Below, piece by piece: positions 56,867-64,000 of a DNA stretch of 64,000 bases. Below the pieces are notes generated by a model that was given only the letters and a program-made list of their open reading frames with translations, had not been told where the DNA came from and searched no databases. Origin of the DNA: Shinisaurus crocodilurus (Eukaryota > Chordata > Lepidosauria > Squamata > Shinisauridae); NCBI GenBank assembly GCA_021292165.1, contig CM037880.1, forward strand, positions 27,736,232-27,800,231, read 5' to 3'. The translations under genes and the position numbers were made by a program. The stretch's first letter is position 1; each line of letters begins with the position of its first letter.

Positions 56867-59800
56867 GTACTTTACAACTTGTTTTACACTAATTTAAGAT
56901 GATGTCTACAGCTATGTTAAAATATATTAAAATTGGAAAGAATCACTGGTAAAGGATACTTTATCTGGATGAACAATTTGCCTGGTTTGATAAAAGCTCC
57001 AATTCAGAGAAAGTTAGCTATTGAAATCAATGGGATGGACTAACATGTCCAATTGATTTCAGTGAGACTTAAGTATGGATCCGCAAATGTTGTTTTGGCC
57101 TCCTAACCTGCCATTATTTGTGGTTGCAACCTTCACCTTCCCTGAATCCTGTGGCATATGCACTGGGCTTGGGAGTACCAAAATATTCTTCATTTGCTGA
57201 CTGTACCAGTAAAGAGGAGGTAAGGAACAGGAGGAGTCTCTTCCAAACAGCAGCTCCAGCAAGAGCTCTGAGAAAAGGATCCATGTGCTGGCAGGTGCTC
57301 TGCTTGCCCGAGGGCTGGGACACCTGATTCTGATTAGCTTGGGAAGCGGATTTGCATATACCTGCACCAAAGCATTACTAACATTACTAACTGGATTGGG
57401 GCCAGCCAGATGGGCGATTCATAAATATAATAAATAAATAAATAAAAATTCATTGACAGAATGCATAGACTTGGTCTCTTCTGGGAAGAGCCCCAGTGGT
57501 GACACAAGGGTACTTAGATGCTCCTGTGCTGGGATCTGACCACAGCAACAGTTCAGCAGCTGAAAATCTGAGGTTCTCATTGGTAGCATGCAGAATATGT
57601 TTTTGAGTGTCATTGTATTTTTCATCACAACAGGCTGAATATCTTTGATATTCCTATTTTACAGAAGAGTGAATTGAGAATATATATTTAATATATCCTG
57701 CCTTTCCACATTTGGCACCCAAGGGGCCTAGCAGCAATATGCAATAAAATGCACAGTAAAAAACAATAGTCATGACCATCATCATATTAAACTATATAAC
57801 AATATCTAAATAAAAATTAGGAAGCAGATAAAAAAAGATGAGATTAAACAAGATACAGGTCAGCTAAAACATTAACGCCCAGCTCTTCCAACTCCCCAAT
57901 CAAAACAGCATCCACAAGCCCACACTTGTGCTCAAATTTTATTTGTTTTGCCTTCATCATTTACAGAAAATGATGATAATATAAAATATATACTTTGTGG
58001 CACTTCCGTGCTGCTTTCTACCCTTGCAGGAAGCTGTCTTTCATTTTAAGGGCAATGTAAATATAATTCATAGAATTGATTGACTAATATGCAATGTTAT
58101 GTAAAAACTACAAAAACCTCTGTGTGTCACCTTAAAGATTGACAAATTTATTGTGGCATGCGCTTTCATGGGCCGGACCCTAGAGACTTTGCATTTTGAG
58201 GATTCCATTCCTTCCAACCACTTGTAATACTACGCAATTTGGCTTCAATTGACTTTTTTGCCTAGTGCACCTTCACTAAACATTCATCTTTGGTTTTGCT
58301 AATATAAAGACTGTCATGCTTCTCTTCACTTCCACTCTTTACCTACCCAGGATCCTGTGCATTTCCCCCAAGGCAAGAGATAGATCTGGATAACAGTCGT
58401 CCTTTATGTTTTCAGAAATGGGGGGGTCAGCCATTGCTGCTTTGTCCCAGAATCCTATATGTAACTTGATACCTGCAGGACCTAGCAGAGACTAAAGGTG
58501 CAATCCTATGGCCTCCTGACATTGTCTGGGGCGCCATAGGATTATTTGGCGTCCCAGCTCTGAGGTCCTCTAAGGTCCTCCAGCCATGGAGCTGGGACTC
58601 CGAATGCGGAGCCCCCGCCGCACCTCCCTCGCAGCTGCCTCGGAGAGGGCTAAAGGGGTGTGCCGGGGGCAGGGAGGAGAGGAGGCTGGGGCTGAAGGCT
58701 TATGCTGTATCCGGAAGGCGCCCCAGCAGCCTTCCCTCCCCCTCTGTGGCGCTTCATCTAGACGGACAAAAATGGCCATCTAGATGAAATACAGGGCGCA
58801 AGGTGCGGGGCAGCGGAGATTGCTGCTGCTGTGCCTTGTGCCCTGCATTGGATGTACGTAAGCCTCTGTGTTCGGAGGCTTATGTGCATCAAGCGTGGAG
58901 GACATGGGATTGGCCGGGTGACCGGCCAGATGGGCGATTAACAAATATAATAAATAATAAATAAATAAATATACTTCATTCAGCCTGCAATCTCCAATTT
59001 GAGACGGACTCTAAATGTAGACCTCATGGCCACAACATCTGGTCTAATTTGGTACTTTTTTGTGTCATCCTCACACACAAGCCTGGCCCATTTCCCTGCT
59101 TTTTGTGCCACCAAGCCTGATGAGTTCTGGAGTACTGTACTTGAAAGCTTGCACACTATTTTGTGACATTTTGATTGGTCCTAATAACTGTGGATTTTGG
59201 AGCTCACAAACAAGATTCTGTTATTTTTGCTGTAAAACACTATTGTGGCTAGCTGTTCGGAGTATGTGTGAAAAGATTTTACTTGTCCCCTCTAGCTACA
59301 TTTCCCATTGATCGTATTCAAGATAATTATGTTCGTGAAGTGCGGGAAGTCATTTTTTCAGTTGCCTACCCTACGCCATTTAAATCCAGAGTTCTACTCG
59401 TAGCTGTTTCCAAGGTTAGGCTCTGTTTTCTTTATTTAGAACAACTAACTGGATAATACAATGCTGCTGCTTTATGTAAGCATCTTTTTAAAAAAAAGGA
59501 ATTTCTGATCACAGAAATGTCTTCACTCATCATTCAACTCCTTTGCAGGAATCAGTGCAAGCTTTACCAGAACATCTGAAGAGATTCCTAAGGGTTCCAC
59601 CACCTCTGCACAGGTGGAGTTTCTCTTCCAATAGTGTAACTCACCAAGAGCACAGTAGCTTGGTGCAGACATAATGCTTCCCTATCTAGGGTTATGAGGT
59701 CATAGGAAGTTGCCTTATGCTGAGTCAGACCATTGGTCCATCTAGCTAAGTACTGTCTTCTACACTGACTAGTATCAGCTCCTCAGGATTTCAGATAGGA

Positions 59801-62800
59801 GCATTTCCCTAGCCCTACTTGGAGATGCCAAGGATTGAACCTGAGATCTTTTGTTTTAGGACCTTTTGCATGCAATGCATATGCTCTGAACCCGCACAAC
59901 CTTTCAGCTTCACCCTTATCCTCTCTCACATAAACATTTCCCCACCGTCCACCCCCTTCCAGTTTCAGAGCTATGTCCCAGTGCCACTGAACAGGCTTCA
60001 GGCCTGTATAGGGCTCTCAACCTTAGTCACCCATGTCCAAACCCAGTACAGATGCCCAAAGTATTTGGATTAGAGATACTCCAGCTCCAGAGCACCTTCT
60101 GGGTTTGTGTGTCCTTCCTTCCTCTCCTCTCATGGAGATATTATCCCCTGCCCTTTTGGTTTTGGAGACAACTCTGATGAGCATTACATCTCCACTGGCA
60201 TTTTCACTAACCATGATTAGCATCAAACCACAGTCTGAAACCATGTTTAGAAGCAGATCTGCAAACTGGCTAGTGAAAATATCTGTGAAGGCATAATGCT
60301 AACCAGCGTTGGCTCCAAAACTGCATGTGTGTGTGATGCCTGTGTGAGAGGGGAGGAGAGAGAACACATGAGCCCATGGGATGCTCCCAGTCTCCTAACC
60401 ATTGATAAGAGATCAGGCAGTTTTACATCTTCACCAAGCCAGTGCGTGGAAGGATATTTTTACTGTGATTACAGCTAGCTTCCAAAAATGAAAGGTGAAT
60501 ACATGGGGGAGATTTTCACACAGATCAGCCTTAATATTTTTGCCACAGCAGTGCTTGTATTTTTGGCAACTGTTGTATTGAAAACATAAAATGAAGTTCC
60601 AGTCGCATACCAGGTACATACCTTTTTTTTGTGTATAAAATGTCTCATTAATCCACACAATAATCTTATGAGTGAAGCAAAGTGAACTGTTCCACCCACT
60701 GAATGGCTTTAAGTCTTGGATACCTATGTTCAAACCCAGTACTGATTCCCACTCACCAGATGGTTTTCATTGGAGATACTCTGGCTTCTCACATAATTGC
60801 AAACCCCTTAGAGCAGGGGTGTAGAACCTCTTTCAGCCTGAGAAGCTTTTGGGGGTCACATTCCAGTGGTGGGCAGGGCTGAAGGCAAAAGGGGGTGGTG
60901 CCCAACAGCTGTTAGCATTCCCCTTAACCAATAAACAGATTCAATGGTCTGTGTTATTTAAAAATAGTATGTGTCTTGTGTGGGGAGGGAGCAGGAGCAG
61001 TCAGAAAGCCTCACATATCACTTGCCTTGTAGCGCCAGTGCATTCAATGAAAATTCACCAATATAAGCGGCCTTTGCATTTGAAACTATGCGGATCTTCT
61101 TTTTACCTCTTAGTAATTTTTCTGTTGTTATCCCCCCTTCAGGAAGTCCTGGAAGACATGTTGGATCTGGACATGTCTATCGCAGGCTCAGAGGATTTTC
61201 TACAGATTGTCAGTGGTACAAAAATTTTCTTGGAGTCTCTGCACCTCGCTCACAGATATGGTGGCCATCAGGTAAATAATAACATTTTTTTTCTCCCACA
61301 TGAGGGGTAACAGCATTTATATCTACCAAGTTTTTTTCTTTTTGAAAAGTTTAGAAGACCTGGGGTGTGGGGGGGTGTTCCAATTTTTTAAAAGGTGGAA
61401 TTCATAAGGTATAGTGTTGCAACACCCCATTTGTTACCAGTACATTCAAAGAAAAGACCATTTCTTCTGTGGTGCCATGTTTGACACACAGCTCCCATCT
61501 GTTCTTTTCACTGGTCACTCATTCACTTTTCACTTCTTAGAAGTGGCTAGAATAATTGAGATGCTGAAATGTAGAGATACATAAATAAATAAAGAGATAT
61601 TAGCAAATCTACTCAGGAATAAGCCCCAGTGCAACAGCTGTCAGGCTTGCAAAGTGCAGCACAACTCTAAGCAAGAAATACTTGAGAGGCTGAAATATAG
61701 AGATGAGGAACCTTAATTCTATTGGCCAAATCAGGCTCTTTGCCCTTTTCTACTTCTTCTCCCCTTTCATCTCTTCCAAGGCTGTATTTGGTTCAACCCT
61801 AGGCACAGTGTGCCCTGTCAGTCAAGGGTGAGGGTTCTAAGGTACATGAAAAGGCCCACATTCAATGATATATCACCTACTGTAATAAACATGAGCTCAC
61901 CACATTTAACTACAATTTCTCTGTTGACATTGTCCTCTTCCCTCTGCAATTGTCCTTGCCTTGCACTGCAGGTATAGGGCAGTTCCAGCCTCATATAATA
62001 AGGAGAGTTGGTTTTGGACAGGGGTAGAGAATATCAAGCCTACAGGATCAAATCTGGCTCTCCTGGTGTCCCAGCCTGGCCCTCCGCCCCCTTCCCCGGC
62101 TCCATCCCTTTCCCCTCGAACATCTATTGTTTGGTGATTTCCCGACCTTTGCACAGTTTTCTGCCCTCCATTCTAAAAGGTTGAAATGCCTCTCCTCAGG
62201 CTTTGTTACTGGCAGTAAGAGCTTTAAAGCTACAATATGCTGGTATTTTTGGCCCCACCCCTTTCGGCTTTGGCCCTGCCCACCACTAGAACGCAGCCCT
62301 CAAGAACCTCTCTGAAATTGAATTTGGCCCTTGGGCGGAAAGAGGTCCCCACCCCTGCTTCAGGACATGGCTGTAATGTCATCACATATCAGGAAATATG
62401 GTTTCCAGTGCATCCATTCAATTCCTAAGAAAGCCAGCATTTGTTGTTGCTGTTTTTGTTTTTTTAAAAGAACCATTTTCTATCTCTCATGGCTCCAGAG
62501 AAAAGCTTAAAAGCTGCCACCAGAGTCTGCTAAAGGACCTGAGACTCAGTGCAGTAGATTCTAATAGCCTAGGTGAGAGATTTATTCAAGTTTTATAGCT
62601 TGCCAGCCACTGCCCATGGACCTGAGTCCAGCTCCTCTCCCTACTGGCTTGAAATATTTAATGAGTCCCATCACTCATTCCCTAATATTGCCACATTTCA
62701 CTATCAGAATAGAATGGAATATAACTTGTTTAACACTACCTCAAACTGTGGCTACATCTGCTGAATCTGCTTGTAAAAAATATGCAGAATTTGATTTTCT

Positions 62801-63801
62801 AACATGGGATCATGTTGAATTTCACCTTCATCAAGGTTAGGCATGAAATTCCAGGTCTAAATTTGCTGTAAATAATAGAGAATAATTATTTTGCATCTTT
62901 ATGTCTCCTTTTCTTGTTAGTTTGGTAGCTGGGCAGGCCAGCTGGGTGATGGAAGAGCCCACTTGATTGGTATCTATACAAACAGGTACTGCTTTACACA
63001 GACAGGTACTGCATACTTCATTCTAAATGGTTAGGCTTAGCATGGGGTATCCAACATGGTGCCCATGAGCACCAATGTACCCACAGACTTGGCACCTGCC
63101 AGGCTCTCTGCCCTTCCTGATTTTAATTTCATTTCTTAAGATGTTTACATCTGTTTTTTTTAACAGAGGGGCTGGCATGCTGCACAGTAATATGCAGCTC
63201 TCCAGGGCCATCTTTATTTCAAAAGAGTGATTTTTTGCTTTGGAGCTCAGGCCCATCTCTGCCTTGTACTTAAATTCTTGGGCAAGTTACTTTTCTTTTA
63301 TTCTTACCAGTTGCCTTCTGGAAAATGAGTGTTTTGTAATTGGCCATGCCCACCATAGCAGGCATTTTATGAATGGACAAGCCCACCCCATGGCAGCCAT
63401 TTTGTGACAGTACCCATAACACACACTCAAAATTCCAAATGTGTCTACTGCCACAAAGAAGTTGGGGACCCCTTAGAGTCTAAAGAGAATGTGGTTGATA
63501 CTGATATCTAGGAAAATATATTAATAACTATTAATAATTGTAAATATACTATTAAATCTTTCACATATATTATCTTGATAATCCTAACAACAACCTGGCA
63601 AGGAAGATATGCATTATTTCCCCCATATTGCACATTGGGTTGAAGGCTGAGGCTAAGAAAGAGTGACTTGCCTAATGCCTAAGGCTAACTACAGAGTTCA
63701 AATCTTGCCTGGCTCAAACTCTTAATACTAATATTTTTTTGCAGGTTTGGTGACAGATGGGAGCTGCAGCTGAAAGGTTCAGGAAGGACAGTGTACTCTA
63801 G
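56653..63801 (+). CDS. Selenoprotein O-like gene (SelO/UPF0061 family), 5' five exons; partial
   Basis: Exons: 56616-56866 (coding from ATG 56653), 59296-59414, 61143-61271, 62921-62985, 63745-63801. The phases join cleanly and the gene continues beyond base 64,000. The spliced reading contains FPIDRIQDNYVREVREVIFS, then a SVAYPTPF..RVLLVAVSKEVLEDMLDLD region, YGGHQFGSWAGQLGDGRAHL and FGDRWELQLKGSGRTVYSR. These are the SelO hallmarks: the P.PL...LVA.S..VL..LGLD start, the GHQFG.(F/W)AGQLGDG glycine-rich loop and the WELQLKG(A/S)G lysine. Known family role: pseudokinase fold with inverted ATP that transfers AMP to proteins (AMPylation), redox-linked and mitochondrial in classical SELENOO. The predicted start here looks secretory instead. 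The C-terminus, where a Sec or Cys would sit, and any SECIS element are out of view. Confidence 0.88.
56867..59295 (+). other. SelO-like intron 1
   Basis: No exon recognised. Contains a (AAATA)n stretch at 57421-57445, a GC-rich dispersed repeat (58495-58930) and the 'cctgatgag' repeat (58980-59210). Confidence 0.6.
58495..58930. repeat. GC-rich dispersed repeat, copy 2
   Basis: Starts 'ggtgcaatcctatggcctcc', a phrase also seen inverted near other copies ('ccataggattgtgcc' at 19057). Ends in 'gccagatgggcgattaacaa' plus (AATA)n, matching 57400-57440. Confidence 0.5.
59296..59414 (+). CDS. SelO-like exon: N-terminal fold, FPID...PTPF
   Basis: 119 nt, acceptor CCCCTCTAG, donor CCAAG|GTTAGG. 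It encodes (A)TFPIDRIQDNYVREVREVI, FSVAYPTPFKSRVLLVAVSK. The LPVD...(N)xVR.V...S.V.PTP(L)..PRLVA.S alignment with SelO proteins is clear. Confidence 0.9.
59415..61142 (+). other. SelO-like intron 2
   Basis: Holds a minus-strand SINE A (59699-59905). The rest is unique, with no exon. Confidence 0.6.
61143..61271 (+). CDS. SelO-like exon: VLEDMLDLD to YGGHQ
   Basis: 129 nt (43 codons), acceptor CCCCCCTTCAG, donor CATCAG|GTAAAT. It encodes EVLEDMLDLDMSIAGSEDFL, QIVSGTKIFLESLHLAHRYG, GHQ. It ends in the GHQ of the SelO glycine-rich loop. SelO usually has Y(A/C)GHQFG; here it is YGGHQFG across the splice. Confidence 0.92.
61272..62920 (+). other. SelO-like intron 3
   Basis: No exon recognised. 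An ancient degenerate repeat occupies about 62005-62360 ('gcctacaggatcaaatctgg', 'ggtccccacccctgc'). Confidence 0.55.
62921..62985 (+). CDS. SelO-like exon: FGSWAGQLGDG
   Basis: 65 nt, acceptor TTTCTTGTTAG, donor AACAG|GTACTG. It encodes FGSWAGQLGDGRAHLIGIYT N and a split Arg. GQLGDGR is the most conserved SelO motif, part of the nucleotide-binding loop. Confidence 0.95.
62986..63744 (+). other. SelO-like intron 4
   Basis: Contains text like 'ggcatggggtatccaacatg' and 'gttggggaccccttag', an old dispersed repeat. No exon. Confidence 0.55.
63745..63801 (+). CDS. SelO-like exon: WELQLKGSG lysine
   Basis: 57 nt, acceptor TTTTTTTGCAG, donor TCTAG|GTTTGT. It encodes (R)FGDRWELQLKGSGRTVYS(R). The Lys of LQLKG is the ATP-phosphate-binding lysine of the pseudokinase (family knowledge). 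The next exon, expected to start ADGRxVLRSS, is beyond the window. Confidence 0.93.
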
Positions 63802-64000
63802 GTTTGTTATGTGTTCGGTGTAATACTCTGTATATTTGATGGCTTTTGGATTAGCTTCTGTTGCACATCTAAACCTTTAATTTCAATGACTCATTTGAAC
63901 ATTAAGACCGATCCAGAAATCCAGTCTTGGCTCACAGAATAATCTGTACAATCTAGATGCATTTTCCTTCCACTGTAGCATATAGCACCCATTTGCTTGA

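Noticed and set aside
61906..62154. 82-codon - strand frame in a SelO intron
   Set aside because: No similarity to a known domain and an old repeat occupies it.

Overview
The window is vertebrate nuclear DNA: split genes with GT-AG introns, CR1 and L2 type retroelements, tRNA- and 5S-rRNA-derived SINEs and many small palindromic hAT-like elements. The repeat flavour (tRNA SINEs ending in a 'gtaagccgccttgggttcc' type tail, palindromes built on 'actcccagcatgcccc') points to a squamate reptile, probably a lizard. That is an inference from repeats, not a database match.

Three protein genes are present. Bases 1 to about 22,770 hold the 3' half of ABI1 (+ strand): six coding exons from the Ser/Pro-rich linker to the C-terminal SH3 domain, then a roughly 2.1 kb 3' UTR. 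Bases about 22,860 to 54,138 hold a complete PDSS1 (- strand), the catalytic subunit of decaprenyl diphosphate synthase for coenzyme Q. It has eleven exons that join without a frame break into 422 codons, with both Asp-rich motifs intact. ABI1 and PDSS1 are tail to tail and their likely poly(A) sites lie only about 100 bp apart. PDSS1 starts in a CpG-rich block at about 53,700-54,450.

From 56,616 to the window end lies the 5' part of a selenoprotein-O-like gene (SelO/UPF0061 pseudokinase fold, protein AMPylation family), + strand, head to head with PDSS1. Five exons are visible and the gene runs off the window. Its predicted N-terminus looks like a secretory signal peptide followed by an N-glycosylation sequon, unlike the mitochondrial presequence of classical SELENOO. 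I infer it is the second vertebrate SelO paralogue. From memory, the mammalian order is ABI1-PDSS1-APBB1IP with no SelO gene between.

The genes do not form a pathway: ABI1 is a cytoplasmic actin regulator, PDSS1 a mitochondrial enzyme and SelO-like a possible AMP transferase. The rest is intron or intergenic DNA dense in transposons. The best structural finds are: a three-layer nest at 40,073-42,203 (hAT-like MITE containing a CR1 copy and a TA-flanked mariner-like MITE); a nearly identical 350-bp duplication at 23,811/25,561 whose second copy has perfect 8-bp flanking repeats; a 917-bp hAT-like element with perfect 8-bp target duplications at 47,921; and three SINEs with a 5S rRNA head and a CR1-like tail. 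No CRISPR array, functional tRNA or rRNA gene, or intact transposase was found.
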